Below are positions 33,597-42,513 of a DNA stretch of 64,000 bases, piece by piece. How positions within the stretch are numbered: the stretch's first letter is position 1; every line of letters starts with the position of its first letter. This DNA is from Haloarcula amylolytica JCM 13557 (lineage in GTDB: Archaea > Halobacteriota > Halobacteria > Halobacteriales > Haloarculaceae): assembly GCF_000336615.1 (NCBI RefSeq), contig NZ_AOLW01000018.1, positions 59,590 through 123,589 on the forward strand, written 5' to 3'. The notes beneath the pieces were generated by a model. That model did not search any database. It saw only the letters and a list, made by a program, of their open reading frames with translations, and was not told where the DNA came from. The position numbers were made by a program, and so were the translations under genes.

Positions 33597-34289
33597 TCAG
33601 TCGGTAGCGACTGGCTCGATGTCGTCACGTCGGCCGTCGAGCACGTCGAAGCGCTCGCCGCGGCGCTGTTCCAGCCAGTGGAGCAGGCGCTCGGCCCAGC
33701 GGAGTTTCTGTCGCTTTTCCGCAGTCACGGACGGGTCGTCGAAGTCCCAGCCGGGGAACACCAGCGAGGCCGCGCCGAAGTGGTCCGCGAGGAACGCGGC
33801 GCGGTCGCCGTCGGTGAAGCCGCCGTAGTTGTGGACCGGCGGGGCGGGGGCCGCCTGTGTCGTCGGCACGACGAACTCGCTGTCGTAGGCCGGAATATGT
33901 GTCTCCAGTGCCGGGATGTTGTCGCCGTGGGCGTGGGCGACGACCGGCGTCCCGTCGGCGGTCAGTTCCCGTCCGGTATCGGCGTTCTTGTCCAGGTCCG
34001 TGATCATGCAGTCGATGGCCACACCTTCCGTCTTGAGGCGGTCGGCGGCCGTGGAGGCCGCGAAGACCACGTCAGCATCGACTGCCCGGTCGGCCTCGGC
34101 TTCGAGTGATGGGCCGGCCCCGGCGACGGCAACCGTTGCACCGTCGAGTCCGAGTCGCGCCGGGTCGTACGTGCTGTCGTCGCCGAGCAGGTCACCGAAT
34201 CGGTCGCGGGCACGCTCGTCGCCATCGCGAGGATAGCCGAAATCATCGAGGATATCCTCGTACACTGGTTCCCAGGTGTGAAATTCCAT
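33597..34289 (-). CDS. mptE: 6-hydroxymethyl-7,8-dihydropterin pyrophosphokinase, MptE-like (DUF115)
   Basis: The 230-residue enzyme activates the pterin alcohol for dihydropteroate synthase and replaces bacterial FolK in archaea. Visible are VAVAGAGPSLEAEADRAV, DCMITDLDKNADTGRE and the VAHAHGDNIPALETHI block, then ASLVFPGWDFDDPSVTAEKR. The presence of folP 2 kb away supports the pterin role. It converges with the F420 oxidoreductase gene. Confidence 0.9.
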   Translation of the reverse strand: MEFHTWEPVYEDILDDFGYPRDGDERARDRFGDLLGDDSTYDPARLGLDGATVAVAGAGPSLEAEADRAVDADVVFAASTAADRLKTEGVAIDCMITDLDKNADTGRELTADGTPVVAHAHGDNIPALETHIPAYDSEFVVPTTQAAPAPPVHNYGGFTDGDRAAFLADHFGAASLVFPGWDFDDPSVTAEKRQKLRWAERLLHWLEQRRGERFDVLDGRRDDIEPVATD

Positions 34290-34493
34290 CTGTTGTCAGA
34301 CACCACGGAGTGAACGTGCTTCTGTCTTGTTCACCTAGCCAGTCATACCGCTTTCACACTACCAACGCCCCACAGCGTAGCTGTCGCTATCGAATTCGTG
34401 TCCAGATAAACCGAGTTGAGCCGAAATGGCACGTCCGTGTACCCCTACCCGGGTGCCCTTTCGGCTTTCACCCCTTTCTTTCGAGGCCTCCGG

Positions 34494-34499
34494 TATAAG
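34494..34499 (+). promoter_or_regulatory. TATA box upstream of the otsA leader ORF
   Basis: TATAAG at 34494-34499 places transcription start near 34519-34523, at the ATG of the leader ORF and about 100 nt before otsA. Confidence 0.5.
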
Positions 34500-34518
34500 T
34501 TTTCTCTTACCGTCAGAC

Positions 34519-34692
34519 ATGGAGGACAGGCGTCACAAGCCCGAGGACTTGTTACGTTGGGAACACGATTCAGTAGTCCACGACAGTCTCAAGGCAGGGC
34601 AGCACTTACCGCAGGCAAATGGTCTCGGAACTGTCAGTAAACGCGCAAGACGGTGCAGTTCCGGACTCGCTGGTGGTCGTTTCGAACCGTGA
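34519..34692 (+). CDS. 57-residue leader ORF overlapping the otsA start
   Basis: The ORF starts at an ATG (34519) 20-25 nt after a TATAAG box and runs through the otsA start codon in another frame, overlapping it by 74 bp. The polar product begins MEDRRHKPEDLLRWEHDS and ends basic. It is the first start on the mRNA if the transcript is leaderless, so otsA would need internal initiation. No Shine-Dalgarno is visible before otsA. It may be a real regulatory ORF or a misread promoter. Confidence 0.4.
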   Translation: MEDRRHKPEDLLRWEHDSVVHDSLKAGQHLPQANGLGTVSKRARRCSSGLAGGRFEP

Positions 34693-36079
34693 ACCGTATA
34701 GCCACGAGCGGGACGACGACGGCGAGATACGGGTCCAGTCCGCGGCGGGTGGGCTGACGAGCGCACTCGACCCGGTGATGCAGTCACGGGGCGGCACCTG
34801 GGTCGCCTGGGGCAGCGGCGACGCCGATATGGCCGTTGCCGAGGAGGGCATCGTCGAAGTGCCGCCGTCTGCCCCCACATACGACCTGAAGCGCGTCCCC
34901 CTTTCCGACGCGGCGGTGCAGGGCTACTACTACGGCTACGCCAACCAGGTGCTCTGGCCCCTCTGTCACGAGGACACGGGCCGAATGTGGGCCGAACCCG
35001 CCTACTGGGAGCAGTACCGCGCCGTCAACGAGCAGTTCGCCGAGGCCGTCGATGCGGTCGCCGACGCGGGCCAGCCGGTCTGGTTCCAGGACTACCACCT
35101 GGCGCTGGCACCCAGACTGGTCCGACAGCGGCGACCGGATACGACGCTGTTGCAGTTCTGGCACATCCCCTGGCCTGCACCGTCGGTGTTCCGGCACTGC
35201 CCCCACAGCGACGCGCTCCTCGACGGGTTGCTGGCCTGTGACGTCATCGGCTTCCACACGGCGGCCTACGCCGAGCAGTTCCTGCAGTGTGTCGACAGCG
35301 CGTTCCCCGGGGCGAGCGTTGACACGGACAGCGGGACGGTCACCCGCGGTGGCGACAGGACACGAGCCGTCGCGAACCCGCTGGGTATCGACGTCGAGGC
35401 GGTTCGGGACCGGGCACAGGACGCGGACGTGACCAGTATCCGAGATACCGTGCTTGGCGGCAGTCGCTCGGACACGTCGATCAGCCTCGCGCTCGGCGTC
35501 GAACGGCTCGACTATTCGAAGGGCATCCCCGAACGGATCGAGGCGCTGGCACACCTCTGGGACCGGCGACCGGACCTGCGAAGCGAATTCACGTACGTCC
35601 AGAAGGCGAGCCGAACCCGGGAGGGGATCGCCGCCTATCGCCGGTACCGCGCGGACGTGGTCGATGCCGTCGAGCGCGTCAACGACCGCTTCGGGACCGA
35701 CGACTGGCAGCCCATCGTCTACACCGAGGCCAAACTCGACAACGAGACGCTCGCCGGGCTGTACCGGGCCGCCGAGGTCGCGGTGGTCACGCCACACCGC
35801 GACGGGATGAACCTCGTCGCCCACGAGTACCCGGCGGCCTGTGTCGACGGCGACGGCGCGCTCGTGTTGAGCGAACTGGCCGGCGCGGCGACCCATCTCG
35901 ACGGCGCGCTGACGGTCAATCCGCACGACATCGAGGCGATTGCGGACGCCATCGAGCGGGCGCTTGAACTGGACGAAGCGGAAACAAGGGACCGGCTGTC
36001 GCGTCTTCAGCACGGCGTCGAGGCGCTCGACAGTTCACAGTGGGTCGCCAGGCAGTTCAGCGCCGTGCAGTCGCCGTAG
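34619..36079 (+). CDS. otsA: Trehalose-6-phosphate synthase (GT20)
   Basis: The 486-residue GT-B glycosyltransferase makes trehalose 6-phosphate, an osmolyte precursor in haloarchaea. Seen are [67 protein letters not shown] and a C-terminal [21 protein letters not shown], the sugar-nucleotide site. No OtsB phosphatase is adjacent in the window. The start ATG at 34619 is the first available in frame, although no promoter is directly before it. Confidence 0.94.
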   Translation: MVSELSVNAQDGAVPDSLVVVSNREPYSHERDDDGEIRVQSAAGGLTSALDPVMQSRGGTWVAWGSGDADMAVAEEGIVEVPPSAPTYDLKRVPLSDAAVQGYYYGYANQVLWPLCHEDTGRMWAEPAYWEQYRAVNEQFAEAVDAVADAGQPVWFQDYHLALAPRLVRQRRPDTTLLQFWHIPWPAPSVFRHCPHSDALLDGLLACDVIGFHTAAYAEQFLQCVDSAFPGASVDTDSGTVTRGGDRTRAVANPLGIDVEAVRDRAQDADVTSIRDTVLGGSRSDTSISLALGVERLDYSKGIPERIEALAHLWDRRPDLRSEFTYVQKASRTREGIAAYRRYRADVVDAVERVNDRFGTDDWQPIVYTEAKLDNETLAGLYRAAEVAVVTPHRDGMNLVAHEYPAACVDGDGALVLSELAGAATHLDGALTVNPHDIEAIADAIERALELDEAETRDRLSRLQHGVEALDSSQWVARQFSAVQSP

Positions 36080-36094
36080 TTTTCCCGTCGTTCG

Positions 36095-36946
36095 TCAATT
36101 CGCTGCGTTTGACAGCCAGTCCGGTTCCGCGACGGTGGTGTCGTCGACCTTCGAGACGGAGAGCGACAGCGTCACCGTCACCGGCCGGCCGTCCCGCTCG
36201 GTCGTCACGCGGTACTGGAACGACCGGACGACGCCGTCCTCGTCGACGAGGACAGTCGCACTGGCCGAGTCCGTCGTCCCGTTGGCCGAGACGTTCGTCG
36301 AGACAGCGTCGTCAGCCGCGAAGCCGGTGACGTCGCTCCCGGTCGCTTCGAACCGCGAGACGCTGTCACCGTCGACCGTCTCGGTTCCGGCGTAGGTCCA
36401 GTTGATGTCCGACCCGAGCGACTGCAGCAGCGAACGGTCGATGACGCTGCTTTCGTTGACGGGCTGGACCTGGCCGTCGTACGGCGGTGTCGCGGAGCGG
36501 TAGTCCGTCATCGTGTCGTCACCGCGGGTGAGAACTCGACGCTCGGCGGTGGTCCCGTCGGCCGTGTAGGTCGTCGTCGCCAGCGTGTCGCCGCTGGCCT
36601 GGACCAGTTCGCCCGTCGACAGCGACCGGTCGCTGTCGCGGTCGATAGCGACGGTCCGGTTGATGAACACCGACCGGTTCTCGCCGTCGCGGACCGTCGA
36701 GAGCTGGAACGACAGCGAAGTGGTGAACGACGAGTTCGACAGCGTCTCGAAGTGCCCGCGTTCGATGGCCGCCGCGTCGAACCCGGACGACCCGGGTGCA
36801 GGGCCGTTGGCATCAATCTGCGTCGCCGTTACTTCGGTGTCCGTACCGTCTGTGCCCGGATCAGTACCCAACAGCCCGCTACAGCCGGCGGACACTGTCA
36901 GTAGCACTACGAGTGCAAGCGAGAGGTGGCGGCGTTCGAGTAACAT
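36095..36946 (-). CDS. Haloarchaeal lipoprotein of unknown function (DUF7537-like)
   Basis: The 283-residue surface protein has a lipobox LTVSAGCSGLL near residue 18-28. The first residues MLLERRHLSLALVVLLTV form the signal. The rest is beta-rich and Thr/Ser/Asp-rich with TSLSFQLSTVRDGENRSVF and VTTERDGRPVTVTLSLSVS. It is anchored outside the cell membrane. I recall DUF7537 for this type, but the name needs checking. It converges with otsA. Confidence 0.75.
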   Translation of the reverse strand: MLLERRHLSLALVVLLTVSAGCSGLLGTDPGTDGTDTEVTATQIDANGPAPGSSGFDAAAIERGHFETLSNSSFTTSLSFQLSTVRDGENRSVFINRTVAIDRDSDRSLSTGELVQASGDTLATTTYTADGTTAERRVLTRGDDTMTDYRSATPPYDGQVQPVNESSVIDRSLLQSLGSDINWTYAGTETVDGDSVSRFEATGSDVTGFAADDAVSTNVSANGTTDSASATVLVDEDGVVRSFQYRVTTERDGRPVTVTLSLSVSKVDDTTVAEPDWLSNAAN

Positions 36947-37140
36947 ACCGGAGCCACTGTATCGGTGAACTACTTCGTTATGGCCGTTCAGCTGTCACGT
37001 TCTGGCTGTCAACGGGTTACGCACAGGCCTACCTGAGGGCACGGCTACCGGTGCGAATCCATGATTCGTGCCGGCCACGTCGGACCAGCGTCAGACGCGC
37101 GTCATGCGCGTCATGAGGGTTTAAGACCGACGAAACCGCT

Positions 37141-38247
37141 ATGTATACCGTGCCTCTCGGCTCCGACCCGCTGTCCGAACTCGACATTCCCGACGGGACG
37201 ACTGTCGAGGAACACGACCTGGTGACCGACGGTGACGTCATCGTCGGCGGCCAGTCGACCGTGGAGTTCGGCGTGCGCGGGCGGACGGTCATCGCCGACG
37301 AGCGGGTCCGCTTTGGCGGCCACATCGAAGCCGAAGGTGACTGTCGGCTGGACATGTGGTGTGATGTCGCGGACAACGTCCTCGTCGGTGAGGACGCCTA
37401 CATCGGCGAACGGGTACACATCGGCGGCGAACTCCGTGTCGCGGGCGACCTGGATATCGGCGACGACGTGGACATCGAGAACGGGTTCGAGGCGAACGGC
37501 TGGATCGTCATCCGCAATCCGATGCCGACCATCGTCTTCCTGTTCGTCTACCTCTCGCAACTCCTCCGCATCGGCGAGGAAGACGCGGCCGAGGAAGTAA
37601 TCGACGAGATGCTAGACGACGGCGGTGACGAGCACGACCCGGTTCTGATTCCACGCGGTGCGAGCGTCTCGGACGACGCCTGGCGCGTCTCGACGCCGGC
37701 GACGGTCGGCGACGACTGTCGGCTCCACGGCAACATCCGCGCGAAGTCCCTCGAAGTCGGCCGTGACACGGTCGTCTTCGGGAGCCTCCGCGCGAAAGAC
37801 GATATCGTGGTCGGCCGGGGCACGGAGATCAAAGGGGACGTAACGACCCGCAGCGGCACCGTCCGCGTCGGCCCGGGCGCGAAGATCTGGGGCGACATCT
37901 CGGGGACGACCGTCGAACTCCACGAGAACGCGACGGTCGACGGGACAATCCGCACCAGCGAGGAGATGCGGATGCACACCGAGGCAGTGCTAGACCGCCC
38001 GGACGAATCCGCTGCGGCGATGGCCGAGATGGCCGAATCGCTCGAAGCTGACACTGACACTACGGAGCCAGCCGACGAACGAAGCGATTCAGACAACAGC
38101 GAGTCGGCGGCCGATGCAGCAGCCGACGACCCCGCCACTGCGGACAGTGCGGCAACCGACGGTGGGGATGCAGACGGAGTGACAACCGGCAGCGATGCTT
38201 CCGAGGACGGTCCCGACGTCGAAGAGGCGGCGGAGTCGGCAGAGTAA
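37141..38247 (+). CDS. Bactofilin-like polymer-forming cytoskeletal protein
   Basis: The 368-residue protein has two stretches of short beta-helix repeats rich in Gly, Val and Ile (about 27-120 and 182-265), for example GDVIVGGQSTVEFGVRG and GDVTTRSGTVRVGPGAK. A hydrophobic segment (PTIVFLFVYLSQLL, about 128-142) separates them, and a long acidic Asp/Glu/Ser/Ala tail (about 280-368) follows. Bactofilins polymerise into filaments. The hydrophobic insertion suggests membrane attachment between the two halves, a less usual layout. Confidence 0.8.
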   Translation: MYTVPLGSDPLSELDIPDGTTVEEHDLVTDGDVIVGGQSTVEFGVRGRTVIADERVRFGGHIEAEGDCRLDMWCDVADNVLVGEDAYIGERVHIGGELRVAGDLDIGDDVDIENGFEANGWIVIRNPMPTIVFLFVYLSQLLRIGEEDAAEEVIDEMLDDGGDEHDPVLIPRGASVSDDAWRVSTPATVGDDCRLHGNIRAKSLEVGRDTVVFGSLRAKDDIVVGRGTEIKGDVTTRSGTVRVGPGAKIWGDISGTTVELHENATVDGTIRTSEEMRMHTEAVLDRPDESAAAMAEMAESLEADTDTTEPADERSDSDNSESAADAAADDPATADSAATDGGDADGVTTGSDASEDGPDVEEAAESAE

Positions 38248-38291
38248 CCGCTCGGACGCTATTTTGCGTGGCGAACGCTCGCTACACAGCG

Positions 38292-39371
38292 TCAGCGTTC
38301 AGTCGCGTCACTCACGGCCGTCGGCGGTGAAACCCCGTGTCCCGGTCCGTCGATATCGATATCCGGGCCGAACGACATCGACGGCGGGCACTCGTCAAAC
38401 AGCAGGTGGCCGTCCAGATCGACGTAATCGAAGGCACCAAGCCCAGCGGCGAGGTGGGCGCTCGTCGCGATCCCGGTCGCGCCTTCGAGCATGCAGCCGA
38501 GCATACAGTCGAGGGAGGCGGCCTCGGCGATGTTCACAATCGCCGCTGCCCCGAGGAGCCCCGATTTCCCGAGTTTGACGTTGATCACGTCGGCAGCCCC
38601 GTCGCGAACCACGGCCGTTGCGTCTGCCGGCGTGAACACGGCCTCGTCCGCGGCGACGGGAACCGGGAGTCTGTCGCGTGCCCTCGCAAGACCGCGAATG
38701 TCGTCTTTCGGTGTCGGCTGTTCGACCAGGGCGAGGTCGACCCCGGCCGCGGTCACCTCGTCGACAAACGTCGCTGCGGCCTTCGGCGTCCAGCCCTGAT
38801 TCGCGTCCACCGTGATCGTCGCGTCGGGCGCTGCATCCGCGACCGCAACTGTTCGGGCCACGTCGGCGTCGATTTCGCCGCCGGTTTTGACCTTGATGTG
38901 GTCGAAGCCGGCAGCTGCGGCGCGTGTGGCTCGTTCGGCTGCCGCGTCGGGCGAGACTATCGGAACGGTGATATCAGTCGTAACTGTGGTCGGCGCGCCG
39001 CCGAACAGTTCCGAGAGCGGGATACCACGGTCACGACAGTACGCGTCCAGCAGTGCCGTCTCGACGGCGAACAGCGCCGAAACCGCTCCGGGCACTGCTG
39101 CCCGCAGGTCACTGACAAGTTCGCGGTAGTCGGCGAGGGCCGCCCCCTCAAGCAGCGACGTAACCGACCGGGCAGTCGCCACGGCGGCCGCCTGCGTCTC
39201 GCCGGTCACCGGCGGCAGCGGGGACCCCTCTCCGTAGCCGACTACACCTGAGTCCGTCTCTACTGCGACGACCAGGTTCCGCGCTTTCTCTCGGGTTCCG
39301 AGCGAAATTTCGAACGGTTCGTGGAGTTCGTGGTCGAGCGCCTCGACGGAGACGCCGTCGATACGGGTCAT
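38292..39371 (-). CDS. Enolase-superfamily dipeptide epimerase-like enzyme (DgcA-like)
   Basis: The 359-residue protein is an enolase-fold enzyme. Metal and catalytic motifs include KVKTGGEIDADVART (KxK), TVDANQGWTPKAA, LVEQPTPKDD, PVAADEAVFTPAD and the C-terminal lysine in VINVKLGKSG. It overlaps by 4 bp a DUF1611 gene. This pair matches the DgcA/DgcN arrangement described in marine bacteria for D-glutamate breakdown, and also L-Ala-D/L-Glu epimerases. The substrate here is inferred. Confidence 0.85.
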   Translation of the reverse strand: MTRIDGVSVEALDHELHEPFEISLGTREKARNLVVAVETDSGVVGYGEGSPLPPVTGETQAAAVATARSVTSLLEGAALADYRELVSDLRAAVPGAVSALFAVETALLDAYCRDRGIPLSELFGGAPTTVTTDITVPIVSPDAAAERATRAAAAGFDHIKVKTGGEIDADVARTVAVADAAPDATITVDANQGWTPKAAATFVDEVTAAGVDLALVEQPTPKDDIRGLARARDRLPVPVAADEAVFTPADATAVVRDGAADVINVKLGKSGLLGAAAIVNIAEAASLDCMLGCMLEGATGIATSAHLAAGLGAFDYVDLDGHLLFDECPPSMSFGPDIDIDGPGHGVSPPTAVSDATER

Positions 39372-40411
39372 AGTTCCTCCAGAACGGCCGCGAGGAGTGT
39401 CTCCGGGCCGTCGTCGTCGTAGATGTTCGCCGCCCGGAGGCCTGTCCGAGCTGTTTCTTCCTCCGGGTCGCCCCAGGTAGAGAGGGCGGCGACTGTCGTC
39501 TCTGTGAGGTCGGTAATCGCACGGCGTTCGGCCTCGACACCGGCCACAGTGAGGTCATCGAAATGTGACCGGGCCTCCCGGGAGGGGTCGTCGGCCAGCA
39601 CGACTGCATCGGGGGCCGCCCCGTGAAGCAGCCCGAGCGTCACCCCGCCGTAGGCGGTGTGCGTGAGCGCGGCCTGCCCTTCGACGAACACGATATCGTG
39701 GTCCGCTGCGACGTCGAGCACCATGTCCTCGACGACGCCCGAAACGAAGTCGGCCGGAACCCGGTCGATGACGACACCGCGGTCCGCGCCGACGAGGATA
39801 CCGGTCTGTCCCGTCGCGACCCAGCCGGCGTCGAGTCCGGCATCGGTCGCCGCCCGGTACAGTTCGAAGGTCGTCGTCCGCTTCCCGACCGCACAGTCGG
39901 TCCCCATCGTCAGGACGACATCCGCGTCGGCTTCGCTCCCGCGGCCGTCACCGAGCGTCAGGTCGGCGACGGACGGCGGTTTCCGGACGTCGACGAGGTC
40001 GACACCGTGTTGCTGGGCGCGCTCGGTCCAGGCTGGGCGCTCGCTCAAGAAGACGTGCAGGCCGGAGACGACGTCACAGCCCCGTTCCATCGCACGCTGG
40101 ATAGCCTCGACCCAGGCCGCCGGGAGGTCACCGCCGGCGGGCGCGACGCCGATGACGAGGACGGCCGCGTCCGGGGCTCGGTTCAGCGCTTCGGTGACGG
40201 TTTCGACGACCGGCACGTCGTCGGCCGCCGGCCAATCGAGGGCCGCGCCGGCGTTGGGGCTCGGACACGTCGAGTCCACGACGGCCTGCGCGTCGAACAG
40301 CTCTCCGTGCATGACGATCCCGTTGGCCGTCTTGCCTTCCGGTTGTCCGAACTCCCCCTCTGCGAGCACAACGGCGGGCGTGCCTTCGTCGTATTTTCGA
40401 CGCAAGTCCAT
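39368..40411 (-). CDS. DUF1611 P-loop protein (DgcN-like)
   Basis: The 347-residue protein has an N-terminal Rossmann-like domain (AVLVIGVAPAGGDLPAAW) and a C-terminal P-loop domain with MGTDCAVGKRTTTFELYRAA. Members next to enolase-fold epimerases have been assigned as DgcN, an acetyltransferase in D-glutamate catabolism. The ATG at 40411 (MDLRRKYDEGT) is favoured over an in-frame TTG ten codons upstream. It is the first gene of a two-gene operon with the epimerase. Confidence 0.85.
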   Translation of the reverse strand: MDLRRKYDEGTPAVVLAEGEFGQPEGKTANGIVMHGELFDAQAVVDSTCPSPNAGAALDWPAADDVPVVETVTEALNRAPDAAVLVIGVAPAGGDLPAAWVEAIQRAMERGCDVVSGLHVFLSERPAWTERAQQHGVDLVDVRKPPSVADLTLGDGRGSEADADVVLTMGTDCAVGKRTTTFELYRAATDAGLDAGWVATGQTGILVGADRGVVIDRVPADFVSGVVEDMVLDVAADHDIVFVEGQAALTHTAYGGVTLGLLHGAAPDAVVLADDPSREARSHFDDLTVAGVEAERRAITDLTETTVAALSTWGDPEEETARTGLRAANIYDDDGPETLLAAVLEEL

Positions 40412-40549
40412 ACTGATGTAGATCGCCGACGTGACTGACAAACCAGAGCCTTACATGTGTGGCACCCGGTGAGACCACTGGAGGACGATTCCCCGTGGTG
40501 AAAGCAAACACAGCCAAGCACGGTCACGCCGCAGAACCCGGAGAGAACG

Positions 40550-41296
40550 ATGGGAGTTGACAGCTCCGATGCGACCGCTAACTCGGCCAGCGGTGGTCTC
40601 CAGCTGACACTCGAACTGGAGCATCCCGACTGCTGGATGCGGGAAGTGACGGCGGCCACCTCGGCCAGACTGCTGGTCAACGCGGCGTATCTAGTGGGCG
40701 AGCAGGTCAAGGCCCACGTCGTCGCATACGCGGAGTCGGCGGACGCAGTCGACGCGCTCGTTGCGGCGACTCGGGCGTCCGATCACACATATGCGGTTAC
40801 AGAGATGGACACCCGTCGCAGCTTCGGCGGGATATCGGCACCGGTAAACAAAGCGACGAGCACGCTGCTCGTCGAGTACGGCCCCGAGGAGAGCATCCAC
40901 GACGCGCTGGTCTCACACGGGTTCATGAATCAGGAGCCGATCCGAATCCGCGACGGGACCGAGTACTGGACGGTCGCCATCGACGAATCGCGGGCGACGA
41001 TACAGGAGAAACTCGACGCCGTGTGTGCACAGAAGGACGCGTCGATCACCGTCACACAGATTACGTCCGCGACCACCGGGAGCAGGGAGCGCGACGGGCT
41101 GGCTATCCGGCAGCTTTCGGACAAGCAGCGGGAAGTGTTCGAACTGGCCCGCAAACGCGGCTATTACGACTACCCGAGAGCGGTAAGCGGGAGCGAGTTG
41201 GCCGACGAACTCGGTATCGCGAAGACGACGTTCCACGAACACCTCCGGAAAGTCGAGGCCACGCTGCTCGGCCCGAGAGACGCTGACCGGTACTGA
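40550..41296 (+). CDS. HTH-10 (Bat-type) transcription regulator
   Basis: The 248-residue protein has a regulatory N-terminal part (about 1-180) and a C-terminal HTH-10 domain, LSDKQREVFELARKRGYYDY and ELADELGIAKTTFHEHLRKV. This is the bacterio-opsin-activator family that controls metabolic genes in haloarchaea. It diverges from the DgcN/DgcA-like pair and is a candidate controller of it. Confidence 0.9.
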   Translation: MGVDSSDATANSASGGLQLTLELEHPDCWMREVTAATSARLLVNAAYLVGEQVKAHVVAYAESADAVDALVAATRASDHTYAVTEMDTRRSFGGISAPVNKATSTLLVEYGPEESIHDALVSHGFMNQEPIRIRDGTEYWTVAIDESRATIQEKLDAVCAQKDASITVTQITSATTGSRERDGLAIRQLSDKQREVFELARKRGYYDYPRAVSGSELADELGIAKTTFHEHLRKVEATLLGPRDADRY

Positions 41297-41429
41297 CGAC
41301 GGGACGGCGTCGACCCGTGCTTCGCCTTGCCGGGTCCGGACTGTCAGAGCCAGCGTCCCGGTCCCTGTTCCGTATTTGTGACCCCAAGCACAACTGAACG
41401 CCTACTGGACCGCGAGCGCGACTGAACGC

Positions 41430-42182
41430 CTATTGCACTCCGAGTTCCGACTCCAGTTCCTCGACGACGTCCTGTAACATCGACGCGAGTTCCTCGTTCG
41501 GCGGCAGCCGATACAGCGGGCCGGAGATGTCCAGTGCGCCGAGGACGCCGCCGTGTGGAGCGGTGACCGGCACGCCGACCGAGCGAAGCCCCTCGACCGC
41601 TTCCTGATCGTTCACCGAATAGCCGCGCTCGTTCGTGCGTTCGATATCTTCCATGAGGGTTTCGCGGTCGGTGATTGTATACTCTGTCTCGGCGGGCAGC
41701 CCCCACCGGTCGAGAATCTCGTTGACTCGGGTCTCCGGCAACGCGGCGAGAATCGCCTTGCCGACTGCCGAGTTGTGCAGGTAGTAGTACCGGCCCACCT
41801 GGAACCCTTTCGAGGGGACGTTTGCGACGACGTTGAACAGGGTTATCGCACGCCCGTACTCTTCGACGGCGAACGTGACTTCCTCGCCACAGCTATCGGC
41901 GAGTTCGTGTGTTTTGCGACGGGCGACCTCGTACCACTCGTTTCGGGTCCGAGCGCCCTCTCCGAGGTGGAACAGCTTCATACCGAGTCGGTACTGCTCG
42001 CCTCGTTTGACCAGATACTCCTGATCTAGGAGTGTCTTGAGGTGAACGTGAATGGTACTCGTCGAGAGGTCCAGCCGGTCCGCAAGCTCACTCATTCGAG
42101 CCTCCCCCAGCTCGTTTACCGCATCGATGATCGCGAGGGAGGTTTCGGTCGTCTGGAGACGACGACCGCTAGAGCTGTCCAT
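41430..42182 (-). CDS. IclR-family transcription regulator
   Basis: The 250-residue regulator has a winged HTH (TTETSLAIIDAVNELGEARM and LDLSTSTIHVHLKTLLDQEY) and an effector domain with FAVEEYGRAITLFNVVANVP and DQEAVEGLRSVGVPVTAPHG. Haloarchaeal IclR proteins regulate sugar and amino-acid catabolism. A TATA box (42205-42212) is about 26 nt before the ATG at 42182 and a GAACCGGTTC palindrome lies about 20 bp further upstream. It is divergent from the NhaC operon. Confidence 0.93.
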   Translation of the reverse strand: MDSSSGRRLQTTETSLAIIDAVNELGEARMSELADRLDLSTSTIHVHLKTLLDQEYLVKRGEQYRLGMKLFHLGEGARTRNEWYEVARRKTHELADSCGEEVTFAVEEYGRAITLFNVVANVPSKGFQVGRYYYLHNSAVGKAILAALPETRVNEILDRWGLPAETEYTITDRETLMEDIERTNERGYSVNDQEAVEGLRSVGVPVTAPHGGVLGALDISGPLYRLPPNEELASMLQDVVEELESELGVQ

Positions 42183-42204
42183 ACCACTGTGGACTTGGTA
42201 GTAG

Positions 42205-42237
42205 TATAAAAAGGTCCGGACATAGTGGAACCGGTTC
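42205..42237 (-). promoter_or_regulatory. IclR gene promoter with GAACCGGTTC palindrome
   Basis: Plus-strand TATAAAAA (42205-42212), read as TTTTTATA on the minus strand, is centred about 26 nt before the start at 42182. The 10-bp palindrome GAACCGGTTC spans 42228-42237, upstream of the box, a position that suits an activator or autoregulatory site. Confidence 0.5.
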
Positions 42238-42513
42238 TGTGGATATTATGTGTAGATGTGATAGCTACTGAGAGGGGAAATTACCTAAGGTTATATTTTA
42301 TAATCTCACGCCCGAAATTAGTCCGTCTCCCCGGATTTTGTGCGATATATAAGGTTAGGACGCTGTCCGAAATCCAATAGAAGTGGACTTTTATATAGCC
42401 ACAGCGGCCGGGACGAGACAAGACTTCACCAGAGGCGGCACCTGTGATTTGTTACCGGAGAGATAGTTATTATCATGATCTTTTGCGTGTGTATCTGACG
42501 AGGCACAGAATGC
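42238..42513. other. AT-rich intergenic region with NhaC promoter
   Basis: Between the IclR promoter and the NhaC gene the DNA is AT-rich and holds several TATA-like words: GATATATAAG at about 42343-42352 and CTTTTATATAG at about 42389-42399. Either would leave an unusually long leader (over 110 nt) before the ATG at 42514. No small gene is visible. Confidence 0.5.

Noticed and set aside
37030..37110. tRNA-like sequence (GGTGCGAATCC and nearby repeats)
   Set aside because: No acceptor stem or anticodon arm can be drawn; the sequence has short GCGTCA repeats only.
37116..37128. TTTAAG word before the bactofilin-like gene as a promoter
   Set aside because: It is only about 19 nt from the ATG at 37141, too close for the usual 26-28 nt spacing, so I did not list it.
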